Of a stretch of 41,825 bases of DNA, positions 34,946 to 41,825 are shown piece by piece. The position numbers and the translations under genes were made by a program. The stretch is from an uncultured Chryseobacterium sp. (lineage in GTDB: Bacteria > Bacteroidota > Bacteroidia > Flavobacteriales > Weeksellaceae): the NCBI RefSeq assembly GCF_913776365.1, contig NZ_CAJYMO010000283.1:1-41825 (forward strand), in the 5' to 3' direction. The notes under the pieces were generated by a model. It was not told where the DNA came from, did no database searches, and saw nothing but the letters and a program-made list of their open reading frames with translations. Positions within the stretch are counted from its first letter, which is position 1. Every line of letters starts with the position of its first letter.

Positions 34946-37228
34946 TCACAGACGTGTTGTCTTTATTTGTCCGTTCTGGAGTCCCGTTTCTACTGCATAC
35001 ACTTCTGTATTCTGTGCTATTTGCTGCACGACAGGAACGGCAAATGCATTCAGATCCATTGCAGCAATCTGTGAAGCGGGCTGAACCGGTTGAGCTGACA
35101 GCTGATTTTGCTGCACTTGAAGATTTACTGCCGGATCTGGCTGCATCTGCTGAGCTAATATTTGTTCTGCCTGAACCGGGAGCACCGGCGGCATCTGTTG
35201 TACTACCTCCTGCATTTGCTGAGCTATTACCGGACCTTGCGGCAGCTGTTGAGACGGCATCTGCCCTGTCTGAACCCATAGATTTTCTTGAGCATGCTGT
35301 GCGGCCACCTGATTGCTTAAAACCGGCGATTGCCCGGCCTCTGAATACATTTCAGAAATTAACGTGACATCCGGGTGGAATGATACGCTTTTCCGGATAT
35401 TATCCGTAATATCTTGTTTTGTACTAACCTCTCCGACTGGCGATGCAGAGGCAGAAGGTATGACTTCCTTAATATCGGACTGGTTCTGTTGAACTGCCTG
35501 AGATATCTCATTGACCTGCAAATTGTGCTGATTCATCTGGATGGGTTGGCGTAGTATCCCCTGTAAAGGCAGATCCTGCTCCTGCTGAGGCAGGTGCTGT
35601 TGCTGTTGTTTCTCCTGCTCCATTTTCATCAATATCTCATTTGCTGACGGAAGCTCTTCAACAAGGTTACTAAATGGAATTCTCTCATCAGAAGAATTAA
35701 CTTTCTTGTATTCGCTGAAAATTTCTGAATCGCCGAATGCCGTTTGTACATTCCGGATAAAATTATGACCGGGAGTTTCACCATAGGCTTCTATAATGCT
35801 GGATGCCATCTGCAAAGCAATTACCCGGTGCGCCCTTTCTGTCGGGTGCGCCTGATCCGAAGTAGCAACAAACCCCAGATTATTGGCTGTTATGTCCTCT
35901 ATCAGTCTTCGGAATTCCGGATCCTTCGTCTCGTCCAATACCCTGGAAACCGCATCATACAGATCTGTATGGGAAGCATACAAGTCATCTTTTGTATCTT
36001 TAAGAAGATTGAAATCCTTTGAAGTTATTTTATCGGAGTCACTCCGTTGTTGTTTCGGAGCTATTTTATTGATTTCTCCCCTGATCCTGTCAATATCAGC
36101 CTGGCTCTTTCCGTTATAGGCTGTTTCATAGTATTTTGTTGCAAAGTCCAGCTGTTCCGCGTAGGTTCCATTCACCATCAATGCGTCACTGATGAACTTA
36201 ATTTCCTCGGATATATTGCCTGTACGTGTATGGTTTTCTCTGATGCTTTCAATAACTACCTCAGTAGCTGTCTTATGAAGAGGCTTCTCATTATCTGTAC
36301 GCAGTGCCGTTTTCAAAGGTTCTTCAATCCTCCCCCATATTTTCTTACCTTCCTCAGTTTGCCCATACATCTCTTTAAACTTCTTAAGTGTACCGACAAG
36401 TGAGGCATCCACTTCATCCGGTGCCTGATATTGTACTTTCATTCCTTTGCTTTGTGCAGCCTTAATGAGATGCAACTGGGAGAGATTGCTGCTTTTCAGC
36501 AACTCATTCATATCAACAAATTTTATATTACCTCCAGCATTTTCAAAATTTAATCTCAGATATTCATTAAGTTCATCATTAGCTTTCTGGGCTTCAAGCA
36601 ATAGGGGTCTATCCTGTTGATTCACATACCGTACGGCTTCTTTCGGATCTGGATTATTGACAATCATAAAATATGCCTGGCGCCCATCTTTTTCAACAAC
36701 TTTACGGGTATCATCCGTGAACTCTCTGATTTTTGCTGCCAGTTGTTCCATCTGTTCCGGCTTTTTTTCATCCGTAACCGTATCGTTCAGACCGGCCCAG
36801 ATGATATGCAGTGTCCTTTCAGGATGAACATCCTCTTTGGCAAATTGTTTTAAATATTCTTTTTTCTGCTTATCTAGAAGTGTAAGCCCCATTTTTCCTG
36901 AAATTTTTTCACTTTCCCCGATTATCGCACCTCCCACCGCATAGTTTACAAAAGAAAATTTACCGTCAACACTTCCATGTGTTGAGTTATCTAGAGAAAA
37001 ATGATTTTTTGTTAAAATATCAGTCGTTTTCTTGTCCTGATTATCGATAAAACTGGTACCGCCGGACCACTCCCAAAGGTAATCAGCCCAGTTCTTTGAG
37101 TCACTGTAACGCCCTACCTCATTCACCCGCATCAGATGTAAGAATCTTGCAAGAATACCTGATCCGGTATCTTTTTTTCTGCCAAGATCTGACATGCTGT
37201 CTCCGAAAATTGCGATTCTATCTATCAT
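34946..37228 (-). CDS. SGNH/GDSL hydrolase with Gln-rich C-terminal tail, candidate T4SS substrate
   Basis: A 760-aa protein with an N-terminal SGNH-hydrolase domain. Block I is IAIFGDSMSDLG with catalytic Ser11, the block II Gly lies in NYAVGGAII (Gly99/100), and block III is WAGLNDT with Asn148. Block V is DQAHP, with Asp458 and His461 in the normal D-x-x-H spacing. About 300 residues, mostly helical and charged, lie between blocks III and V, far more than in a simple GDSL esterase. Residues ~540-760 are Gln/Pro/Val-rich and low in complexity. No signal peptide is present, so Sec export is unlikely. Such domains act as esterases, lipases or phospholipases. It is the first gene of the T4SS cluster. 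A catalytic domain plus a Gln-rich tail next to a VirD4 gene recalls the Gln-rich tails of Xanthomonas VirD4-interacting T4SS effectors, a parallel only. Confidence 0.85.
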   Translation of the reverse strand: MIDRIAIFGDSMSDLGRKKDTGSGILARFLHLMRVNEVGRYSDSKNWADYLWEWSGGTSFIDNQDKKTTDILTKNHFSLDNSTHGSVDGKFSFVNYAVGGAIIGESEKISGKMGLTLLDKQKKEYLKQFAKEDVHPERTLHIIWAGLNDTVTDEKKPEQMEQLAAKIREFTDDTRKVVEKDGRQAYFMIVNNPDPKEAVRYVNQQDRPLLLEAQKANDELNEYLRLNFENAGGNIKFVDMNELLKSSNLSQLHLIKAAQSKGMKVQYQAPDEVDASLVGTLKKFKEMYGQTEEGKKIWGRIEEPLKTALRTDNEKPLHKTATEVVIESIRENHTRTGNISEEIKFISDALMVNGTYAEQLDFATKYYETAYNGKSQADIDRIRGEINKIAPKQQRSDSDKITSKDFNLLKDTKDDLYASHTDLYDAVSRVLDETKDPEFRRLIEDITANNLGFVATSDQAHPTERAHRVIALQMASSIIEAYGETPGHNFIRNVQTAFGDSEIFSEYKKVNSSDERIPFSNLVEELPSANEILMKMEQEKQQQQHLPQQEQDLPLQGILRQPIQMNQHNLQVNEISQAVQQNQSDIKEVIPSASASPVGEVSTKQDITDNIRKSVSFHPDVTLISEMYSEAGQSPVLSNQVAAQHAQENLWVQTGQMPSQQLPQGPVIAQQMQEVVQQMPPVLPVQAEQILAQQMQPDPAVNLQVQQNQLSAQPVQPASQIAAMDLNAFAVPVVQQIAQNTEVYAVETGLQNGQIKTTRL

Positions 37229-37380
37229 GATTAAAAAATTAATAATTAATAAATATTGTTGTACGATCAGCCTTCATTTTCCGTCCGGCAGATATTTCTT
37301 GTCTGCAAACTCACGCAGATAAAGTGTGTTACAGATGCGGGATCGCTTATCGCGTTCCAAGCAACCTGTTTTCGTCATTT

Positions 37381-37599
37381 TTACCTTATGCATGTACAAT
37401 CTATAAACTGTTTTTTGACATATAAAGACTTTGTGTTTATTTCCAGTATGGTATCGTTATCATCCGTTAGTACCGGAATTCCCGTCGTAAGATTGGCTAC
37501 CGGGCTACTGCCGATCTTTACCTTTGCTGATGCCAGTTATATTCTGATCACTGAGTTTCTGCATTCAGCAGGATAAAGTTTGTGTATAGATAAATTCAT
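37381..37599 (-). pseudogene. Fusion scar: adhesin start joined to a 172-aa-protein relative
   Basis: From ATG at 37599 the frame reads MNLSIHKLYPAECRNSVIRI and hits TAA. This is the start of the giant adhesin (MNLSIHKLHPAECRNSVIGK) with two changes. In the same frame directly after the TAA comes LASAKVKIGSSPVANLTTGI followed by PVLTDDND. That matches residues of the 172-aa protein (ELASARVAIGSSPATDPTPG, then ILVLTDTN). The frame then loses resemblance and ends at TAA 37381. A second adhesin-plus-partner locus has therefore lost about 11 kb between its first codons and the middle of its last gene. The product is non-functional. Confidence 0.88.
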
Positions 37600-37966
37600 T
37601 ATTTGTATGTATAATAATTATATTCTGAAAGGTTACGGATATGTACAGGCCTCCGGCGGTGGTCTGTTGCTGCAGGAAATACAGCTGTTTATAAGTATAT
37701 AATAAGCCCTGCAGGCATCCGATGATATGCAGAACAACTGTTTTTTTAAAAAGGTACAGGCAAGAAGAACAGCCTGGCCAGCATGGATACATAACGTATT
37801 GATGAAAATAATTCTCTTCAGGAAGCCTTTCTCAGGATTGATGCATGCACCTCTAAAAGCAACACATACACCACTGTTGCGAATTCCCACCTGGGAATAC
37901 ATAATAACCAAAAGGAGGACAGCGAATGCAACAGAATAATTTTTTCTCATAATTTAATGCCTGATG
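37546..37966. repeat. Direct repeat copy B (decayed adhesin leader)
   Basis: This is the partner of 20264-20684, in the same orientation with no net length difference. The two copies bracket about 17 kb that contains exactly the T4SS cluster and its SGNH gene. Recombination between them would remove the cluster and leave an intact adhesin operon with a hybrid leader. Confidence 0.9.
37633..37950 (-). CDS. Doubtful 105-aa ORF in the duplicated leader (copy B)
   Basis: This is the sister of the frame at 20351-20668, with the same length and about 86% residue identity, beginning MRKNYSVAFAVLLLVIMYSQVGI. The signal-peptide-like start is preserved, but the downstream Cys-rich part (e.g. SSDACRAYYILINSCISCSN) belongs to no family I know. 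Substitutions look unconstrained, as expected of a leader remnant rather than a working gene. It is followed after 33 nt by the broken adhesin start at 37599. Confidence 0.28.
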   Translation of the reverse strand: MRKNYSVAFAVLLLVIMYSQVGIRNSGVCVAFRGACINPEKGFLKRIIFINTLCIHAGQAVLLACTFLKKQLFCISSDACRAYYILINSCISCSNRPPPEACTYP

Positions 37967-38770
37967 ATGAGGATGCCATAATCTTCAAGTCCCCAGATCT
38001 TCTATCATATTCTGACCCCAGTTTCAATTCACAATAGTATCAAATTCTACTTTTGAATGGATTGCTATTGATAGGTAACGTCAGATCACTTTATGACTGA
38101 GCGTCATTGTCTTTGGTCAGGAGCCGGCTACATTATTTTCTGGTAGGCCCGTCGTAAAAGAGTCTAGAAAAAACTGGCCTGCAAAACTTTCCCTCTTTTA
38201 CTACTACAAAAATACTGCTTTAACACACCGGTTTTTTTCAACTTCAGTCTCATTATTAATACATAACTGTATAATTTTTAATACAAAACATCTACTAAAT
38301 GAGATTAGAACTTTCCTTTTGCCGGTAAATAAATGATTCTGCCGGCAGGTCAGGAAGCCTCATGGTATTTCAGCAGCAGGCATGATTATTCTGAAACGCC
38401 CAGCAATTTCAGCTCATGACCGTCTTATCTTCAGGATCTTTCAGAATAATAAAGCGGACATGACAAATAAAAGCGGGCAGATAAAGCTGAGGATTACCAT
38501 GTCCATTCCGGAAACGGAAAAGAATGCGGGCAAAAAAGGCGGTATAAAAGGATGAATAATAAAAAAGGTATCAGAAGCTACGTAAGGTCCGCTGCCAAAA
38601 GGCAAAAAATTTCCGATCAGGGGTTATCAGAAGCTCCTTAACAGTCCGGATTTATGCCTGCCTGATAATTGAGATCCAGAGTACGCCCGTGTAGTTGGTA
38701 AATATAATCTGAATGAGGCAAACAAAAGCATATTAGTTAAAGTATGATCTGAGCAAGCATTTCTATCTGG
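37967..38770. other. 804-nt gap upstream of the decayed adhesin locus
   Basis: The left part contains the promoter-like patch homologous to 20929-21014 (here 38203-38288). The right part has no accepted gene. A minus-strand frame without a start codon (38623-38441) reads LIGNFLPFGSGPYVASDTFF, then a run of hydrophobic residues ending FVMSALLF, and could be the tail of a lost membrane-protein gene. I see no RNA gene or insertion sequence. Confidence 0.4.
38207..38241 (-). promoter_or_regulatory. Candidate promoter (copy B), upstream of the T4SS cluster
   Basis: TATTTTTG (38214-38207) with TTG at 38241-38239 mirrors copy A including its 24-nt spacing. The next genes on the minus strand are the leader frame, the fusion scar and then the T4SS cluster. 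I see no terminator between 38207 and 37228, so this duplicated adhesin promoter may now drive the secretion genes. The over-long spacer keeps confidence low. Confidence 0.32.
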
Positions 38771-39433
38771 CTAATGACCGATGCTTTGGCTTTCATGGCA
38801 CTGTATTTTTTTGGTATTATAATAAAAAAGGACCTGGTCCGTAGCAGAATGCCAATCTGCAATATGCCGGCAGAATGCCAGGCGGAAGACAGCATGTATG
38901 CTGTTCTCCGCAGAAGCCTGGATCAGCAGAGGGCCGTTCTGCTGAATCTGTTCCAATGACTCTTTTGCAGGCATAACCAAGGCAATATGCCCGGGTTTGT
39001 GCCGGTCAGGATTTTGCGCACAGGCTACCACCATAAATCCTTCATCCGCCATTTTCTGGGCTTCAGATAAAATATTCTTTGTTATGGGATACCATCCGTC
39101 ATCTTTCGCCTGATCAGAATTCAGCCATTTAAACTGTGCATTGGCCAGAAGTTCCTGCTTGTGCTGCGGCGGTCTTAAGATATAGATGCCCTGCCGTTCA
39201 CAGGCTGCTGCCACAAAAGCACTGCAATGAGTTCTTATTCCAGAAACGGCATCCGGATCATCCGGCTCACCGGTCTGCCAGTCGACGTGCCGGCCGGCCT
39301 GCCATTGATGAAGGACATCCATAGCCAGGTAAGAATCCCGTAATGCCTGTCCATAGGGAGTTATACGAAGGCTATCCTGACCGTAACTGTATACGGCAAT
39401 GATAAGGAACACAAAAAAACCGGTCTTTTTCAT
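38771..39433 (-). CDS. Secreted NlpC/P60- or CHAP-like cysteine hydrolase
   Basis: A 220-aa exported protein, probably a peptidoglycan amidase or endopeptidase. I start at the ATG at 39433 (MKKTGFFVFLIIAVYSYGQ), a proper signal peptide. The frame extends 25 codons upstream to 39508, but that part looks untranslated. The catalytic pattern is papain-like: Cys70 in THCSAFVAAACERQGI at a helix start, His149 in KPGHIALVMP on a strand, and a third polar residue probably in LLIQASAENS. Motif spacing fits the NlpC/P60-CHAP superfamily, though I cannot say which branch. It stands alone between the rplL terminator and the decayed adhesin locus. It could be housekeeping cell-wall turnover, or supply the wall-opening (VirB1-like) activity otherwise missing from the T4SS cluster 1.5 kb away; the latter is inference. 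Confidence 0.78.
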   Translation of the reverse strand: MKKTGFFVFLIIAVYSYGQDSLRITPYGQALRDSYLAMDVLHQWQAGRHVDWQTGEPDDPDAVSGIRTHCSAFVAAACERQGIYILRPPQHKQELLANAQFKWLNSDQAKDDGWYPITKNILSEAQKMADEGFMVVACAQNPDRHKPGHIALVMPAKESLEQIQQNGPLLIQASAENSIHAVFRLAFCRHIADWHSATDQVLFYYNTKKIQCHESQSIGH

Positions 39434-39553
39434 ATCTGCTTGGTAGGGTATAAGGCTGCAATTAACAAAGCTGAAAGATACTCTATTTAATAATCTGTAA
39501 AAATACAAGAATACAGATTTTTATGTGCCGCCAGTACGTCTTGAGAGGAAAGC

Positions 39554-39583
39554 AAAATGCCATCCCGGATGGGATGGCATTTT
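39554..39583 (-). terminator. Terminator after rplL
   Basis: A perfect 12-bp stem, AAAATGCCATCC (39554-39565) and GGATGGCATTTT (39572-39583), encloses a 6-nt loop. It lies 21 nt past the rplL stop. The A and T tails make it usable in both directions. It ends the rplKAJL transcript here, so rpoBC 31 kb away cannot be reached from rplJL. Confidence 0.88.
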
Positions 39584-39603
39584 TATAAGGTAGGTAAAAA
39601 GAA

Positions 39604-39972
39604 TTACTTCAATTCTACTTCAGCACCAGCTTCTTCCAATTGCTTCTTAAGCGCTTCAGCTTCGTCTTTAGAGATTCCTTGCTTGATAGCAGCAGGAGCT
39701 CCGTCTACGATATCTTTAGCTTCTTTAAGACCTGCACCGGTTAAATCTTTTACCAATTTAACGATAGCTAATTTAGAAGCACCTGCAGACTTAAGAATTA
39801 CGTCGAATTCAGTCTTTTCTTCAGCAGCTTCACCAGCACCAGGACCAGCCATTACTACTGCAGCAGCAGCAGGCTCGATTCCGTACTCATCCTTAAGGAT
39901 AGCAGCTAATTCGTTTACGTCTTTTACAGTTAGGTTTACCAGCGTTTCAGCTAAATTTTTTAAATCTGACAT
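39604..39972 (-). CDS. rplL: Ribosomal protein bL12 (L7/L12)
   Basis: This 122-aa stalk protein is present in multiple copies on the large ribosomal subunit and recruits translation GTPases. The N-terminal dimerisation part ([20 protein letters not shown]) is followed by a flexible Ala/Gly-rich hinge (~38-52) and the globular C-terminal domain with [20 protein letters not shown] and [13 protein letters not shown]. Length is normal. It follows rplJ by 44 nt. In most bacteria rpoB comes next; here a terminator and the accessory region follow. Confidence 0.98.
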   Translation of the reverse strand: MSDLKNLAETLVNLTVKDVNELAAILKDEYGIEPAAAAVVMAGPGAGEAAEEKTEFDVILKSAGASKLAIVKLVKDLTGAGLKEAKDIVDGAPAAIKQGISKDEAEALKKQLEEAGAEVELK

Positions 39973-40016
39973 TGTTGTAATGTTTTTGTTGATTATTGAT
40001 TATTTTTTGAGTGTAA

Positions 40017-40601
40017 TTATTCAGCAGCAGGAGTTTCTCCTTCTGCAGCAGCTTCCGGAGCTTCGGTAGCCGCAGTTTCTTCCTGAGCAGGAGCCGCTTC
40101 TTCAGCGTTTGCTTCTGCAGATTCAGATTTGTTTTGAAGAGCAGAAACCACTCTCTGGATTGGAGACTGAAGCAATCCGATGATTTCACCGATCATTTCT
40201 TCTCTGGACTTGATGTTAGCCAGCATATCCAGGTTGTTGTCACCAACATAGAAAGTTTCCTGAACAAAAGCAGACTTCAATGCCGGCTTCTCTTCTTTCT
40301 TTCTGAACCCTTGGATTAATTTTGCAGGAGCATTTGCTGTTTCAGCGATCATCAATGCAGAGTTTCCTTTGAAAGTTTCGAACATTTCAGAGAAATCCAC
40401 TCCGTCGATCTGCTCCATTGCTTTTTGCAAAAGGGTGTTTTTCACCACTTTTACTTTGATATTCTGTTTGAAAGCCTGTCTTCTGAAATCAGAAGATTTA
40501 GCTGCATTCAAACCGTCAAGATCTGCTACATAAACTACTTTGGCATCCTGAAGCAAGTCTTTGATCTCTTGTATCGCTACAACTTTTTGGTCTTTTGTCA
40601 T
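40017..40601 (-). CDS. rplJ: Ribosomal protein uL10
   Basis: This 194-aa protein anchors L7/L12 dimers to the 23S rRNA stalk base. The N-terminal rRNA-binding domain (MTKDQKVVAIQEIKDLLQDA, then KVVYVADLDGLNAAKSSDFR) and the core KVVKNTLLQKAMEQIDG are typical. The C-terminal helix that binds L12 lies around residues 130-160 (MIGEIIGLLQSPIQRVVSAL). An Ala/Glu-rich tail of about 30 residues (from EEAAPAQEETAATEA to the end) makes it longer than the ~165-175 aa usual elsewhere. The gap to rplA is only 17 nt, so no separate L10-binding leader fits there. Confidence 0.97.
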   Translation of the reverse strand: MTKDQKVVAIQEIKDLLQDAKVVYVADLDGLNAAKSSDFRRQAFKQNIKVKVVKNTLLQKAMEQIDGVDFSEMFETFKGNSALMIAETANAPAKLIQGFRKKEEKPALKSAFVQETFYVGDNNLDMLANIKSREEMIGEIIGLLQSPIQRVVSALQNKSESAEANAEEAAPAQEETAATEAPEAAAEGETPAAE

Positions 40602-40618
40602 TGTCTTAAGGATTTATA

Positions 40619-41311
40619 TTAGTTAACAGATTTAGTATCGATTGCAATACCAGGACTCATGGTAGAAGACAGATAAATGCTTTTTACGTAAGTACCTTTA
40701 GCAGCAGTCGGCTTCATTTTAATCAGTGTGGAGATCAGTTCCTGAGCATTTTCCTTGATTTTCGCAGCGTCGAAAGATACTTTACCGATACCGGCGTGGA
40801 TAATTCCGTATTTGTCTACTTTGAAATCAATTTTACCTGCTTTTACTTCAGTTACCGCTTTCCCGATTTCCATCGTTACAGTTCCTGATTTAGGGTTCGG
40901 CATCAGACCTCTTGGTCCTAAAACTCTACCCAATGGTCCTAATTTACCCATTACAGCCGGCATGGTAACGATTACGTCAACATCAGTCCAGCCTTCTTTG
41001 ATTTTTTGTAAATATTCATCAAGACCTACATAGTCAGCACCCGCTTCTTTAGCTTCTGCTTCTTTATCCGGAGTTACCAAAGCCAATACTTTAACATCTT
41101 TACCGGTACCGTGAGGAAGGGATACAACTCCTCTTACCATCTGGTTTGCTTTTCTAGGGTCTACCCCAAGTCGAACAGCGATATCTACAGAAGCATCAAA
41201 CTTGGTGGTGTTCACTTCTTTTACAAGAGCTGAACCTTCTTCCAGGTTATAGATTCTTCCTTTTTCTACTTTGCTTAAAGCTTCCTTTTGCTTTTTTGTT
41301 AATTTTGCCAT
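40619..41311 (-). CDS. rplA: Ribosomal protein uL1
   Basis: This 230-aa protein of the L1 stalk guides deacylated tRNA out of the E site and, in many bacteria, represses its own operon. The L1 signature is present ([20 protein letters not shown] followed by MPNPKSGTV), as are the N-terminal [20 protein letters not shown] and the C-terminal [20 protein letters not shown]. Length is standard. It begins 11 nt after rplK, so the two are cotranscribed. Any L1-binding operator would be upstream of rplK, at or beyond the window edge. Confidence 0.98.
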   Translation of the reverse strand: MAKLTKKQKEALSKVEKGRIYNLEEGSALVKEVNTTKFDASVDIAVRLGVDPRKANQMVRGVVSLPHGTGKDVKVLALVTPDKEAEAKEAGADYVGLDEYLQKIKEGWTDVDVIVTMPAVMGKLGPLGRVLGPRGLMPNPKSGTVTMEIGKAVTEVKAGKIDFKVDKYGIIHAGIGKVSFDAAKIKENAQELISTLIKMKPTAAKGTYVKSIYLSSTMSPGIAIDTKSVN

Positions 41312-41322
41312 TTCTCTAAGTT

Positions 41323-41769
41323 TTAAGCGTTAAAAGTTGGTTTAGTTCCTGTTACTCTTAATCCCATTGATCTGGCAGTACCTGCAACCATAGAAACCGC
41401 AGATTCCATTGTGAAGCAGTTAAGGTCAGTCATTTTGTCTTCAGCGATTTTCTTCACCTGATCCCAAGATACAGCCCCTACTTTGTTTCTGTTCGGTTCA
41501 CCGGATCCTCCTTTGATTTTAGCCGCATCCATTAACTGGATTGCTGCAGGTGGGGTTTTAATAACGAATTCAAAAGATTTGTCTTCGTAAACTGTAATTA
41601 CTACAGGTAAAACCTGACCTGGCTTGTCCTGGGTTCTTCCGTTAAATTGCTTACAAAACTCCATGATGTTCACACCTGCAGAACCCAATGCTGGACCTAC
41701 CGGTGGAGAAGGGTTAGCTGCGCCACCTTTCACCTGAAGCTTTACCATTTTAAAGACTTTTTTAGCCAT
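41323..41769 (-). CDS. rplK: Ribosomal protein uL11
   Basis: This 148-aa protein binds the GTPase-associated centre of 23S rRNA and is needed for the stringent response through RelA-type enzymes. The N-terminal Pro-rich loop ([20 protein letters not shown]) and the C-terminal RNA-binding domain ([35 protein letters not shown]) are intact. It is the first gene of the rplKAJL run. The 56 nt left in the window upstream are AT-rich and show no clear gene; nusG would normally lie just beyond. Confidence 0.98.
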   Translation of the reverse strand: MAKKVFKMVKLQVKGGAANPSPPVGPALGSAGVNIMEFCKQFNGRTQDKPGQVLPVVITVYEDKSFEFVIKTPPAAIQLMDAAKIKGGSGEPNRNKVGAVSWDQVKKIAEDKMTDLNCFTMESAVSMVAGTARSMGLRVTGTKPTFNA

Positions 41770-41825
41770 TGTTTGTTTTTTAAATTTGAATAATGAATGA
41801 GTTTGGAAGCATTATTATTCAGCAG

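Larger units (their letters stand above)
21549..37228 (-). other. Type IV secretion system locus, no relaxase
   Basis: All genes from the SGNH hydrolase (37228) to the VirB3-like protein (21549) run in one direction. From 26761 to 23023 gaps are at most 39 nt with two overlaps, and most of the others are under 250 nt. Core parts recognised are VirB2, VirB8, VirD4, VirB10, VirB4, VirB9, VirB6 and VirB3 types in the Bacteroidota (MPF-B-like) style. VirB11 is absent, as is usual for that class. No relaxase, primase, ParA/TraA-like, integrase or excisionase gene is found here or anywhere between rplL and rpoB. The genes are visibly more AT-rich than rpoBC or the adhesin. Confidence 0.8.

Noticed and set aside
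21549..37228. Interpretation as an intact conjugative transposon or ICE
   Set aside because: No integrase, excisionase, relaxase, partition or regulatory (RteABC-like) gene and no att-like ends were found. The flanking direct repeats derive from the adhesin leader instead.

Overview
The window looks like the chromosome of a Bacteroidota, most likely a Chryseobacterium/Elizabethkingia-type flavobacterium (Weeksellaceae). The pointers are the flavobacterial forms of RpoB and RpoC, the TAnnTTTG-type promoter, LamG/discoidin and thrombospondin-type-3 adhesin modules, Bacteroidota-type Tra proteins (TraK, TraM, TraN, VirB4-type TraG), and the ATTTTAGATTTTAG-style intergenic repeats. Every gene I accept is on the minus strand, so the window is best read from right to left.

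Layout from right to left. (1) 41769-39604: rplK, rplA, rplJ, rplL, closed by a perfect 12-bp hairpin terminator (39554-39583). (2) 39433-38771: a secreted NlpC/P60- or CHAP-like cysteine hydrolase. (3) 38290-37381: a decayed second copy of the 5' region of an adhesin locus, ending in a fusion scar. (4) 37228-21549: a type IV secretion system (T4SS) cluster. It starts with a 760-aa SGNH/GDSL hydrolase with a Gln-rich tail and a 225-aa hydrophobic-core protein. These are followed by VirB2-, VirB8-, VirD4-, VirB10-, VirB4- and VirB9-like genes, five unrecognised Sec-signal proteins, and VirB6- and VirB3-like genes. (5) 21014-8808: the intact adhesin locus, with a conserved leader, a 3635-aa surface protein and a 172-aa secreted partner, closed by a terminator at 8664-8713. 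(6) 8602-85: rpoB with its own promoter and a ~310-nt leader, then rpoC.

Three things stand out. First, rpoB has an in-frame TGA exactly where the strongly conserved Trp (E. coli beta W183 position) should be; the next codon is ATG, so the gene is split into 181-codon and 1091-codon parts. Second, the normally compact rplKAJL-rpoBC cluster is separated by about 31 kb of accessory DNA. This holds a T4SS whose two borders are both visible, with no relaxase, integrase or partition gene between them. That favours protein delivery over DNA transfer, and the SGNH hydrolase is the obvious candidate substrate. Third, the T4SS lies between two ~421-bp direct repeats (20264-20684 and 37546-37966, estimated about 93% identical). 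These are the leader of the adhesin operon and its duplicated, decayed twin, so the T4SS and the adhesin may share promoter sequence, and recombination could excise the whole cassette.

Limits: families were assigned by reading motifs and layout, with no database search. Transmembrane, signal-peptide and identity statements are estimates by eye.
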